Shown in pieces: positions 25,889-36,959 of a stretch of 64,000 bases of DNA. The translations under genes were made by a program, and so were the position numbers. Below the pieces are notes generated by a model, which saw only the letters and a list, made by a program, of their open reading frames with translations, was not told the origin of the DNA and ran no database searches. This stretch comes from an uncultured Bacteroidota bacterium (GTDB taxonomy: Bacteria > Bacteroidota > Bacteroidia > Flavobacteriales > Flavobacteriaceae): contig CAIMMM010000154.1 in assembly GCA_903842575.1 (NCBI GenBank), positions 62,001 to 126,000 of the forward strand, read 5' to 3'. Within the stretch, counting starts at the first letter, position 1. Each line of letters starts with the position of its first letter.

Positions 25889-26527
25889 TTAATTATTAAA
25901 TATATAGTTTAATATGTTTGCCCCCATTTTTAATGCTTTTTCTCTTACTTCTTTTAGGTCGTTATGAACTTCTGGGTCTTCCCAACCGTCTCCCAAATCA
26001 CACTCATAGGTATATAACAAAACCAATCGATTGTTTTCAAAAATTCCAAAAGCTTGTGGACGTTTGCTATCGTGTTCATGTATTTTTGGCAAACCATTAG
26101 CAAAAACAAAAGGTTTTTGAAAAATGGGATGATTCACTGGTATTTCTACAATGTCTTTATTTGGAAAAATTCTTTTAATTTCTCTTCGAATATATTGGTC
26201 CATCCCATAGTTATCATCAACATGAAGAAATCCTCCGGATAATAAATAGTTTCTCAAATTGATGATTTCGGCATCGCTAAAGAGCACATTTCCATGTCCA
26301 GTCATATGAACAAACGGATAGGAGAATAAATCTGGGCTGCCAGGTTCAACTGTTCCAGGTTTTGTTTTTATTTTTGTATTGATGTTTTGGTTGGCATATT
26401 TTATCAAATTGGGTAGCGAAGTGGGATTGGCATACCAATCGCCACCGCCATTGTATTTCAAAAGCGCAATTTCTTGAGAAAAACCAACAACTGAAACTAG
26501 TAAAAGCAATAAATATATTTTTCTCAT
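25889..26527 (-). CDS. DUF4159 domain protein, exported
   Basis: 212 residues with a signal peptide (MRKIYLLLLLVSVVGFSQ). The mature sequence has the DUF4159 features FSYPFVHMTGHGNVLFSDAE, LRNYLLSGGFLHVDDNYG and the late CDLGDGWED. The fold resembles class I glutamine-amidotransferase-like proteins without their catalytic set. It is a periplasmic protein of unknown function, commonly next to the rsmE/tsaD block in Bacteroidota. Confidence 0.88.
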   Translation of the reverse strand: MRKIYLLLLLVSVVGFSQEIALLKYNGGGDWYANPTSLPNLIKYANQNINTKIKTKPGTVEPGSPDLFSYPFVHMTGHGNVLFSDAEIINLRNYLLSGGFLHVDDNYGMDQYIRREIKRIFPNKDIVEIPVNHPIFQKPFVFANGLPKIHEHDSKRPQAFGIFENNRLVLLYTYECDLGDGWEDPEVHNDLKEVREKALKMGANILNYIFNN

Positions 26528-26540
26528 AAAAGTTTAATAA

Positions 26541-27248
26541 TCAATTTTCATTTTTAAACACAACCGAATGACAGGCAACAACAGCAGCAGTTTCAGTTCG
26601 TAATCGAGTGTCTCCCAAAGATACAGGAATAAAATTATTTTCAATCGCCAATTGGATTTCTTTTATAGAAAAATCACCTTCGGGACCAATTAAAATTGTG
26701 ACATCTTCATTCGGTTTTAATTCATTTTTTAAGGATTTTTTACTCGTTTCCTCACAATGTGCAATGAATTTTTGGCCTTCAAAATTATTTTTAAAAAACT
26801 CTTTTAAAGAAATGGGTTCGTTTAATCTTGGTAAATAATAATGCAAAGATTGTTTCATTGCTGATTCAATTATTTTTTGAAATCTGTCGGTTTTAATGAT
26901 TTTCCTTTCCGAATGGTCACATATTATTGGTGTGATTTCTCGTATACCAATTTCGGTTGCTTTTTCCAAAAACCATTCGTATCTATCATTCATTTTGGTT
27001 GGTGCTACTGCCAAATGCAAATGAAATTTTGAGACTTCTTGTTTTTCAAAAGAGATAATTTTTACGTTGCATTTATTATCAGAAGCCAAAGCGATTTGCG
27101 TTTTAAATAAAAAACCTAAACCATTAGTTACAAACAAAATATCGCCCTCTTTTTTTCGCAATACTTTAATGATATGTTTGCTTTCTTCTTTGTCAAAAAC
27201 AAAAGAAGTTACCGTTTCGTTGATAGAAGGATTATAGAATAGTTGCAT
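26541..27248 (-). CDS. rsmE: 16S rRNA (uracil(1498)-N(3))-methyltransferase RsmE
   Basis: Methylates N3 of U1498 in 16S rRNA using SAM. 235 residues: an N-terminal PUA-like domain (HIIKVLRKKEGDILFVTNG, about 24-45) and a C-terminal SPOUT knot. The knot is visible in LIGPEGDFSIKEIQLA, SLGDTRLRTETAAVVA and EWFLEKATEIGIREI. Length is normal. It lies three bases downstream of tsaD. Confidence 0.95.
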   Translation of the reverse strand: MQLFYNPSINETVTSFVFDKEESKHIIKVLRKKEGDILFVTNGLGFLFKTQIALASDNKCNVKIISFEKQEVSKFHLHLAVAPTKMNDRYEWFLEKATEIGIREITPIICDHSERKIIKTDRFQKIIESAMKQSLHYYLPRLNEPISLKEFFKNNFEGQKFIAHCEETSKKSLKNELKPNEDVTILIGPEGDFSIKEIQLAIENNFIPVSLGDTRLRTETAAVVACHSVVFKNEN

Positions 27249-27251
27249 AAT

Positions 27252-28274
27252 TTAAAATTCAATTCGAGCTTTGGAAACCACAGTGGTATCGGTAAATTTA
27301 TCGTGTAAAAATTTATGATAACCAACAATACCAATCATTGCGGCATTATCAGTCGTATAGTCAAATTTAGGTATAAAAGTTTTCCAACCATATTTATTTT
27401 CGGCTTCTTTTAATGTATTTCGAATACCGGTATTGGCCGAAACGCCTCCGCCAATTGCAATTTGAGTAATTCCTGTTTGCGCTACAGCTAATTTTAATTT
27501 GTCCATCAAAATATCAATAATGATTTGTTGTACCGAGGCACAAATATCATGTTTATTCTCTTCAATAAAATTGGGATTTTCTTTAATACTTTTTTGAACA
27601 AAATAAAGGATTTGTGTTTTTAACCCCGAAAAACTAAAGTCCAAATTTGGAACTTTTGGTTTGGTGAAAGGGAATTTTTTTGGATTTCCTGTTTTTGCAT
27701 ATTCATCTATTAGTGGTCCGCCAGGATAAGGAAAACCTAATATTTTCGCCGTTTTATCAAATGCTTCACCAACAGCATCATCGGTAGTTTCGCCAATTAT
27801 TTCCATGTCAAAAAAGCTTCTCACAACTACAATTTGTGTGTGCCCACCAGAAATAGTCAATGCCAAAAAAGGGAATGTGGGTTTAGCAAATCCTTCTTCA
27901 TCTATAAAATGTGCCAAAATATGAGCATGCATATGATTTACTGCAATAAGAGGGATTTCCAAAGCCATTGCCAACGATTTTGCAAATGAACTCCCTACCA
28001 AAAGTGAACCCATTAATCCTGGACCTTGCGTGAATGCAATGGCAGACAATTGATCTTTGGTAATATTGGCTTTTTTTAACGCTACATCAATAACAGGAAC
28101 TATATTTTGTTGATGCGCTCGAGAAGCTAATTCAGGGACAACACCACCATATTGCTCATGAATACTTTGTCTGGCAACTACATTAGAAAGCACTTTGCTA
28201 TTCAATAAGATTGCAGCAGCAGTATCGTCGCATGAACTTTCGATAGCTAGAATAAAAACTTCTTTTGGATGCAT
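27252..28274 (-). CDS. tsaD: tRNA N6-adenosine threonylcarbamoyltransferase TsaD
   Basis: Transfers the threonylcarbamoyl group to A37 of ANN-decoding tRNAs, with TsaB and TsaE. 340 residues, an ASKHA-fold protein: N-terminal ESSCDDTAAAIL, the metal-binding His pair in VNHMHAHILAHF, SGGHTQIV, and C-terminal IAIGGGVSANTGIR. It is the first gene of a tight minus-strand run (tsaD-rsmE-DUF4159-AI-2E-methyltransferase-23040 gene), divergent from tamB. Confidence 0.97.
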   Translation of the reverse strand: MHPKEVFILAIESSCDDTAAAILLNSKVLSNVVARQSIHEQYGGVVPELASRAHQQNIVPVIDVALKKANITKDQLSAIAFTQGPGLMGSLLVGSSFAKSLAMALEIPLIAVNHMHAHILAHFIDEEGFAKPTFPFLALTISGGHTQIVVVRSFFDMEIIGETTDDAVGEAFDKTAKILGFPYPGGPLIDEYAKTGNPKKFPFTKPKVPNLDFSFSGLKTQILYFVQKSIKENPNFIEENKHDICASVQQIIIDILMDKLKLAVAQTGITQIAIGGGVSANTGIRNTLKEAENKYGWKTFIPKFDYTTDNAAMIGIVGYHKFLHDKFTDTTVVSKARIEF

Positions 28275-28372
28275 AAAGGCACAAAATTTGAGTTATATTT
28301 GACATTCCTACTAAAAATCAAAAATAATGATTTTTTGCAAAGGTAATTTTCTTTCCTAAGCTATTATTCTAT

Positions 28373-31300
28373 TTGGAAAAAATTAAGGTAAATACTGGAT
28401 TTAAAAAATTTAAAAAGATTTTATTACGCACAATTATTGGGCTGATTTTACTTTTGTTGATTACCAGTATCACACTTTCTTTACCTTTTGTCCAAACAAA
28501 AATAGCACATTATGTTACCGACGATCTTAATGAAACCTATGGAACAAATATCTATGTAGATCAAGTGGCTTTGACATTTTTTGGAGGTGTAAAACTTAAA
28601 AAAGTCCTGATAAGAGACCATCATAAAGATACTTTAATCTTTGTAAATAGAATAAAAACTAACATTCTAGGCTTCAAAAACGTAATTAATAATAAATTAT
28701 TATTCGGTGATTTACGTTTGGATGGTTTGTTTTTGCACATAAAAAATTATAAAAAAGAACATCACACCAATCTGGATTTGTTTATTGATGCTTTTGATGA
28801 CGGAAAGCCAAGTTCTGGTAAGTTTTTAATGAAATCGGATAATATTTATTTGACAAATAGTCACTTTATAATGACTGACGAAAATAGAGAAAACCCAAAA
28901 GATGCTGATTTTTCCAAGCTAAAGGGACATTTAAAAGCCTTTAAAATTAAAGGGCCCAATGTTATGGCAAGTATTTCCGATATGTCTTTTCTGGATTATC
29001 GAGGTTTGTTTGTTAAAAATTTAGTTACTGATTTTACTTATACCAAGAATAACATCAAACTTGAAAAATTATCAGTTGCAACTGAAGAATCTTTTTTGAA
29101 AGGGAAAGTTATATTAAGCTATAATAGAAACAATCATGATTTTAGCAATTTTAATAACAAAGTTGTATTTGATGTAGCTATGGACAGTGCCAATTTAGCC
29201 ACAAATGATATTCGTTATTTTTATAATGAATTGGCTAAAAACCAAAAGTTTTATTTAGAATCAAAAATTAAAGGAACTTTAAATGATTTTTATGCTACCA
29301 ATTTATATTTGAAAAGTAATAATAATTCAATTATTAAAGGAGATTTTAATTTCTAAAATTTATTCCCTAGAAGCCCAGGTGAATTTTTAATGAAAGGTGA
29401 TTTTGATAAAATTTCATCAAATTATATCAATCTTACAAAACTATTGCCAAATATTCTTGGAAAAAAATTACCTTCTTCATTACTAAAATTAGGACAATTT
29501 AACTTCAGCGGCAAAACGGAAGTAACCCAGAAATATATTAATGCTGATTTTATAATGAATACAGCTTTAGGAACTGTTGAATCAGACCTAAAAATTTCTG
29601 ATATTGATAATATTGACAATGCTAAATATCAGGGAAATGTTCTCCTTGATAGTTTTGATATTGGCACTTTTTTAAACCGAAAAGAACTTGGTGAGGTTAC
29701 CCTAAATTTAGATATTTATGGTCAAGGATTTACCCAAAAATATTTGAATACTACTTTTGTAGGCGACGTTAATAAGATACGATATAATGGGTATGTCTAT
29801 AGCAAAATAATTGTGGACGGTTATTTTAAACAACCCATTTTTAAAGGAAAGATAAATATAAACGACCCTAATCTTTTTATGGATTTTGATGGATTTGTGG
29901 ATTTGAGTAAAAAAGAATTGAGTATTGACTTTCATTCAAAAGTTGACTATGCAAATTTTGAAAAGTTACATTTTATAAAAGATTCAATTTCTGTATTTAA
30001 AGGGGATATTAAAATTAAAGCTAAAGGGAACAACATTGACAATATGATTGGAGATGTTTTACTGACAAATGCTTCCTATCAAAATAAAAAAGACATTTAT
30101 TTTGTGGACTATTTAAACATAAATTCTGTTTTTGATGACAATAGAGAAAGGACCATTACGATAAACTCTCCAGATGCAATTGATGGAACTGTAATTGGAA
30201 AATTTCAGTTTAACCAATTAATAAAAATGGTTGAGAATTCATTGGGAAGTCTTTATGCCAATTATCATCCAAATAAAGTCTCCAAAGGGCAATATTTGAA
30301 ATTTAATTTTGAAATTTACAGTAAGATTATTGAAGTTTTTTATCCAGACATTTCCTTGTCTAAAAACACCAATTTGAAAGGGAATATTAGTTCCGATTCT
30401 CAAGATTTTAAATTGAATTTTATTTCCCCTCAAATTGTAGCTTACGAAAATACTTTTGATAATATTTTGTTACAGGTAGATAATCGGAATCCTTTGTATA
30501 GTGCCTATGTTCAGTTAGATTCCATAAAAACAAAGCATTATAAGATTAGAGATTTTAACATGATTAATTCCATTTCTAATGATACGTTACATTTTAGAAC
30601 GGAGTTTAAAGGCGGAGATAATGCTCAAGATTTTTACAATTTGAATTTATATCATACAATAAATAAAGAAAATAAAAACATTGTTGGGTTTAATAAATCA
30701 GAGCTTCAATTCAAGAATTTCCTTTGGTATTTGAATGAAAATGAGGAGGAAAATAACAGAATTGTTTTTGATAAGTCTTTAAAGAATTTCAATTTTGAAC
30801 ACATTATGTTTTCGCATGAAAATCAAAATATTCTCTTGGATGGTATATTAAATGGTAGCACTTCAAAAGATTTAAAATTGACATTTAACAATGTTGATTT
30901 AAACAAAATTACGCCCGATGTTGAAAAATTCAAATTTGATGGAAATCTTAATGGTGAAATAAATTTAAAACAAGATGATGTTATTTATAAGCCAACCTCT
31001 TCCTTAAAAATTAAGGATTTAAAAGTAAATTCTTTAGCATTAGGGGATTTAAATCTAGAAATTAAAGGGGATGATGGATTTAAAAAATTCTATTTAAATT
31101 CCAATTTAGAAAACAAAGATTTGGAATCATTTGGAGCCAATGGAACTTTAGAAATCGTTGACAATAAAACATTATTAAACATTGATTTAAATTTTAACAA
31201 ATTTAATTTAGGAGTATTAGGTAAAATTGGAGGTGACGTAATTACAAATATTAGAGGTTTTGCATCGGGAAATGCGAATATTGAAGGCGATATATATCAT

Positions 31301-32893
31301 TTGGATTATAACGGAAGATTATTTGTAAATGATGCGGGTTTAACAATTCCCTATTTAAATGTAGATTATAAATTCGATGAAAACTCAATAGTTGACGTTA
31401 CCGAAAATAAATTTATTGTTAGGGAAACCAATATATCCGACACCAAATATAAAACAAAAGCGATACTGAATGGGTTTATTAAACACAAACAATTTGGTGA
31501 TTGGCAACTGGATCTAAACATTAATGCCAATCGTTTTTTGGCTTTAGATACAAAAGATCATGAAGATTCTGCTTATTTTGGAACGGCTTTCATGAAAGGA
31601 TTAGCCGAAATAAAAGGTCCTACAGCCGGACTTTTGATAACTGTAAATGCAGAATCGGCAAAAGGAACCGAAATTAAAATACCAATTAATGATGCGGAAG
31701 CAGTAAGTGATAATGAAATTATTCATTTCGTAACTCCTCAGGAAAAAGAAAATAAGAAAAAAATTAAAAAAGAGCTAATCAAAAACTATGAAGGTTTGGA
31801 ACTTGATTTTAATTTAGATATTAAAGAAAATGCAACTATAGATGTAATTCTAAACAGAGAATCTGGGCACGGGATGAGAGGAAAAGGATTTGGAACCTTA
31901 CTATTAAAAATAAATACTTTTGGAAAATTCAATATGTGGGGAGATTTTTCGGTGAATGAAGGATCTTATAATTTCAAATATGGTAATTTAATTGACAAGA
32001 AGTTTGAAGTAAAAAAAGGAGGTTCCATTGTTTGGTCTGGTGATCCATTGGCAGCAAATCTAAATCTAGAAGCAATCTATAAAACTACTGCAAATCCAGC
32101 AATATTAATTGACAACCCTTCATTTAACAAAAAAGTGGATGTGGAAGTTGTCATTGGAATTAAAGGAAATTTAAGTAATCCTGAGCCTGATTTTAATATT
32201 AATTTCCCAACGGTTAGCTCTGTGTTAAAATCGGAAATTCAATATAAATTAGATGATAAGGATGTCCGACAAAAACAAGCTTTATATTTATTAACTTTTG
32301 GAGGATTTTTGAGTCCTGATGGAATAAATCAATCTCAATCTTCTAATATCGCTTATGACAAAGTAAGTAGTATTTTCAATGAAATTTTTGCCGAAGAAGG
32401 CGGAAAATTAAATTTAGGGATTGATATACAAACTGCCGATAAAACGCCAGGTTATGAATCAGAAGGGAGAGTAGGTGTCACCGTTTCCTCAAAAGTGAAT
32501 GAGAGAATTACCATTAATGGTAAAGTGGGTGTACCTGTTGGTGGTGTAAATGAATCTGCAATTGTGGGTGATGTCGAAGTACAATATAGAGTAAATGAAG
32601 ACGGTTCCTTGAATCTAAGAGTTTTTAATAAAGAAAATGATGTTAATTATGTAATTGGTCAAGGAATTGGTTATACACAAGGAATTGGAATATCCTATGA
32701 AGTTGATTTTGCCACATTTAAACAATTGGTTCGTAAAATTTTTAATAAAACTAAAATAAATAACACCGTAAAAAAATCAAATCAAGCAATGGACTCTAGT
32801 GAAGTTCCAGATTATATTAATATCAAAAAAGACAAACAAAATAAAAAAGAAGAGACAAAACCAAATAGTGACGCAATTCGTGTAGATGAATAG
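28373..32893 (+). pseudogene. tamB: tamB (translocation and assembly module TamB) interrupted by an in-frame stop
   Basis: A long inner-membrane-anchored periplasmic protein that helps transport lipids or assemble outer-membrane proteins. It reads as one frame: 28373-29356, then TAA at 29354-29356, then open codons straight on into 29390-32893, with no shift. The N terminus has a membrane anchor (ILLRTIIGLILLLLITSIT). The C terminus has the TamB/DUF490 domain with GKLNLGIDIQTADKTPGYESE. The joined product would be about 1,500 residues, the usual size. The likely ancestral codon at the stop is AAA (Lys). It uses a TTG start. It may be a real nonsense mutation, readthrough or a sequence error. 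Confidence 0.88.
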
Positions 32894-33033
32894 TATAAAA
32901 AATCTCTAATCTTTCCATAAAATAAAAACTTATCAACGAAAACGATTGAATTTGTGTTTATTTGCTAAATAATTAAAAACACGATATAAATATACCTCTC
33001 CTTTGTTAATTTTACATTTTAATTGATTAAAAC

Positions 33034-34020
33034 ATGTCAAAAACCATAAAAAAAATTGGCGTTCTAACATCTGGTGGCGATTCGCCAGGAATGAATGCAG
33101 CCATACGTTCTGTTGTTCGTACTTGTGCATATCATAGTATAGAATGTGTTGGTATTTATAGAGGGTACCAAGGAATGATTGAAGGCGACTTTAAAGAAAT
33201 GGGACCTCGATCTGTTAACAATATTGTAAACAAAGGGGGAACCATTTTAAAATCGGCGCGTTCCAAAGATTTTATGACTGTTGAAGGACGAAAAAAAGCA
33301 CATGAACACTTAGTGAAAGCAGGAGTTGACGCACTTGTAGTTATTGGTGGAGATGGAAGTTTTACTGGAGCCGAAGTTTTTAATAATGAATTTGATTATC
33401 CTGTGATGGGAATTCCAGGCACTATTGATAACGATATTTTTGGGACTAGTCATACACTAGGATTTGATACTGCCTTGAATACTGTAGTAGAATGTATTGA
33501 TAAAATCCGTGATACAGCCAGTTCTCATAACCGACTTTTTCTTGTGGAAGTGATGGGGCGTGATGCGGGTCATATTGCTCTCAATGCAGGTATAGGTGCT
33601 GGAGCTGAAGAAATCCTTATTCCCGAAGAAGATTTGGGTTTAGAACGACTTTTAGAATCTTTGAAAAAAAGTAAAGCATCGGGAAAATCATCAAGTATAG
33701 TAGTAATTGCCGAAGGGGATAAAATTGGTAAAAGCGTTTTCGAATTGAAAGACTATATAGAAGAAAATTTTCCAGAATATGATATCCGTGTTTCTGTTTT
33801 AGGACATATGCAACGTGGCGGCTCTCCATCTTGTTATGATAGAGTGCTTGCTTCACGCCTTGGAGTAAAAGCAGTTGAATCATTATTGGAAGGTAAATCC
33901 AATTTTATGGTTGGGATATTAAATGATAAAGTAGCATTAACGCCATTGGAACAAGCCATAAAAGGAAATTCAGAAATAGACAGAGAATTATTAAGAGTTT
34001 CTGATATCATGTCAACATAA
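33034..34020 (+). CDS. pfkA: ATP-dependent 6-phosphofructokinase
   Basis: Phosphorylates fructose 6-phosphate to the 1,6-bisphosphate in glycolysis. 328 residues; ATP site GGDSPGMNAAIR (about 14-25) and VIGGDGSF, the substrate/catalytic motif PGTIDNDI with the catalytic Asp, then EVMGRDAGHIA and GHMQRGGSPS. The GGDGS motif indicates ATP rather than pyrophosphate as donor. It lies 89 bases before gapA, which suggests coordinated glycolytic expression. Confidence 0.97.
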   Translation: MSKTIKKIGVLTSGGDSPGMNAAIRSVVRTCAYHSIECVGIYRGYQGMIEGDFKEMGPRSVNNIVNKGGTILKSARSKDFMTVEGRKKAHEHLVKAGVDALVVIGGDGSFTGAEVFNNEFDYPVMGIPGTIDNDIFGTSHTLGFDTALNTVVECIDKIRDTASSHNRLFLVEVMGRDAGHIALNAGIGAGAEEILIPEEDLGLERLLESLKKSKASGKSSSIVVIAEGDKIGKSVFELKDYIEENFPEYDIRVSVLGHMQRGGSPSCYDRVLASRLGVKAVESLLEGKSNFMVGILNDKVALTPLEQAIKGNSEIDRELLRVSDIMST

Positions 34021-34097
34021 AAGTGAAATCGGTTATTTAATTATTCGGTAATTCGATGACAAACACAAATAACCACATTAACAAATTACCAAATTAA

Positions 34098-35111
<1,014 letters not shown>

Positions 35112-35141
35112 TTCAAAAATAAAATAATAAAGAAAAGAGAG

Positions 35142-35187
35142 AATAGAATATAGATTTATAACAATGTCTTTATTCTATTTTTTTTTA
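35142..35187 (+). terminator. probable terminator after gapA
   Basis: AATAGAATA (35142-35150) pairs with TATTCTATT (35171-35179), followed by a run of T. The 20-base loop makes it a moderate candidate. Confidence 0.5.
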
Positions 35188-35203
35188 ACTAATCCCAATA
35201 ATT

Positions 35204-36058
35204 ATGAAGTTACTTGTTGACAGTGGATCTACAAAAGCCGATTGGATTGCAATTGATGACGATGGTAAAGTTTTGTTCACCACACAAACATTAGGGTTAA
35301 ATCCTGAAGTTCTTGACAAAGAAGAAATAATTGCTCGTTTAGACAATAAATTTGATATTTCCCATAATAAAGATAAGGCAACACACCTTTACTTTTATGG
35401 TGCAGGTTGCGGTACAGATAGAATGAAAAAATTCTTAACAGAAGTTTTTCAAAAATACTTTTCAAAAGCCATAGTTGTAGTTCATGAGGATACCTATGCA
35501 GCGGTTTATGCTACTACTCCAAAAGATGAAAAAGCAATTGTTTGTATTTTAGGAACAGGTTCTAATTGTAGCTATTTTGATGGGAAAGTATTGCATCAAA
35601 AAGTACAATCGTTAGGTTATATTGCTATGGATGATTGTTCCGGAAATCGATTTGGACGTCATTTATTGCGTGCTTATTATTTCAATCAAATGCCGAAAGT
35701 ATTAGCCAAAGAGTTTGAAGAAGAATACAATGTTGATGCAGATTATATTAAAAATAATCTTTATAAAGAACCTAATCCAAATGCTTATTTAGCCACATTT
35801 GCTAAATTCTTAATTAAGCACAAAGACAATCCTTTTTGTCAAAAAATAATTCAAGCAGAAATGAAAGATTTCACAGAGAACTATATCATGCAATTTGATA
35901 ATTGTAGAGATGTCTTAGTTCATTTTGTTGGTTCTATTGCTTTTTATTTGAAAGACGAATTAGAAGCGACATTAGAGACTTATGATATAAAAATTGGTAA
36001 TGTACTCCGAAGACCAATCGACGGATTAATTCAATATCATATTTTAAATAAACAGTAA
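35204..36058 (+). CDS. BadF/BadG-type ATPase, N-acetylglucosamine kinase-like
   Basis: 284 residues of the ASKHA fold: phosphate-1 loop LVDSGSTKADW at the N terminus, phosphate-2 loop CILGTGSNCSYF (about 115-126) and the YFYGAGCGTD block. The family contains mammalian-type GlcNAc kinase and bacterial amino-sugar kinases. Phosphorylation of GlcNAc or a related sugar is the most likely activity. The position behind pfkA and gapA suits feeding amino sugars into glycolysis. The substrate is not certain. Confidence 0.82.
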   Translation: MKLLVDSGSTKADWIAIDDDGKVLFTTQTLGLNPEVLDKEEIIARLDNKFDISHNKDKATHLYFYGAGCGTDRMKKFLTEVFQKYFSKAIVVVHEDTYAAVYATTPKDEKAIVCILGTGSNCSYFDGKVLHQKVQSLGYIAMDDCSGNRFGRHLLRAYYFNQMPKVLAKEFEEEYNVDADYIKNNLYKEPNPNAYLATFAKFLIKHKDNPFCQKIIQAEMKDFTENYIMQFDNCRDVLVHFVGSIAFYLKDELEATLETYDIKIGNVLRRPIDGLIQYHILNKQ

Positions 36059-36063
36059 AGCAG

Positions 36064-36097
36064 ACCTGAAAGATAATAAAACTTTCAGGTTTTTTTC
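36064..36097 (+). terminator. Rho-independent terminator
   Basis: A perfect 9-bp stem, ACCTGAAAG (36064-36072) and CTTTCAGGT (36082-36090), then T7. Confidence 0.88.
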
Positions 36098-36098
36098 T

Positions 36099-36131
36099 TT
36101 GCTTACTTTACATAAAACTTTGCGACCTTTG
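36099..36131 (+). promoter_or_regulatory. candidate mgsA promoter
   Basis: TTG (36099-36101), 22 bases, GACCTTTG (36124-36131): one mismatch from TAnnTTTG, 19 bases before the start codon and just behind a terminator. Confidence 0.4.
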
Positions 36132-36150
36132 CAGTAAAATAATACAAACT

Positions 36151-36525
36151 ATGGAAATAGCAATAATAGCTCACGACGGAAAAAAAGCCGACATGGTTCA
36201 GTTTCTAAATAAAAACAAAGCAATTTTGTTGCACGATAACATTAAGTTAATTGCTACTGGAACTACCGGAGGGAAGGCAGAAGCCGTTGGATTTAAAGTA
36301 AAAAAAATGCTTTCTGGTCCACAAGGTGGTGATGCGCAAATTGCGGCGCGTGTCGCCGAAGGGAAAACAAAAATGGTGCTGTTCTTTAAAGATCCAAATT
36401 CCAGCCACGCTCACGAAGCCGATATTAATATGCTCATTCGGATTTGTGATGTGCACAATGTGCCATTAGCTACCAATGAAGCTACAGCTCAGTTGTTATT
36501 GTTGGGATTGGAGGAGACGAAGTGA
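36151..36525 (+). CDS. mgsA: methylglyoxal synthase
   Basis: Converts dihydroxyacetone phosphate to methylglyoxal and phosphate, a bypass of lower glycolysis that relieves phosphate limitation. 124 residues, one MGS domain: N-terminal IIAHDGKK, phosphate loop ATGTTGGKAE, the active-site block LSGPQGGDAQIAARVAEG and the C-terminal KDPNSSHAHEADINMLIRICDVHNVPLATN. The close proximity to pfkA and gapA is meaningful for flux control. It is preceded by a promoter candidate. Confidence 0.93.
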   Translation: MEIAIIAHDGKKADMVQFLNKNKAILLHDNIKLIATGTTGGKAEAVGFKVKKMLSGPQGGDAQIAARVAEGKTKMVLFFKDPNSSHAHEADINMLIRICDVHNVPLATNEATAQLLLLGLEETK

Positions 36526-36540
36526 TTTGATAATTGAACA

Positions 36541-36921
36541 CTATTTAACTGCTATCATCGAAATCTCCACATTCACTCCTTTTGGTAATCCTGCCACTTG
36601 AACAGTTTCTCTTGCGGGTGCTGTTTTCTCATCAAAATAACTTCCATAAACCGCATTTATTTTAGCAAAGTCACCCATATCCATAATAAAAATGGTTGTT
36701 TTGACTACATTTTCAAATGTCATTCCTGCAGTTTCAAGCACTGCTTTCATGTTTTCCATGACTTGTTTGGTTTCCATATCAATGTTGTCAAGCACCAATT
36801 CCATGGTTACAGGATTTAAGGCTATTTGTCCCGAAGTATAAAGTGTATTTCCAATCAAAACTGCTTGGTTATATGGACCAATAGGCGCTGGAGCATTTTC
36901 TGTAATGATAATTTTTTTCAT
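36541..36921 (-). CDS. RidA family 2-iminobutanoate/2-iminopropanoate deaminase
   Basis: Hydrolyses reactive enamine/imine intermediates from PLP enzymes. 126 residues with the RidA pattern: N-terminal ENAPAPIGPYNQAVLIGNTLYTSGQI, central VVKTTIFIMDMGDFAKIN and C-terminal PARETVQVAGLPKGVNVEISMIA, including the conserved Arg-x-x-Val-x-Val that binds the substrate carboxylate. Length is normal. It lies 38 bases downstream of lptD on the minus strand. Confidence 0.93.
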   Translation of the reverse strand: MKKIIITENAPAPIGPYNQAVLIGNTLYTSGQIALNPVTMELVLDNIDMETKQVMENMKAVLETAGMTFENVVKTTIFIMDMGDFAKINAVYGSYFDEKTAPARETVQVAGLPKGVNVEISMIAVK

Positions 36922-36959
36922 AATTGTTTTATGTATATTAATGCTGAATGATTGTTTTA

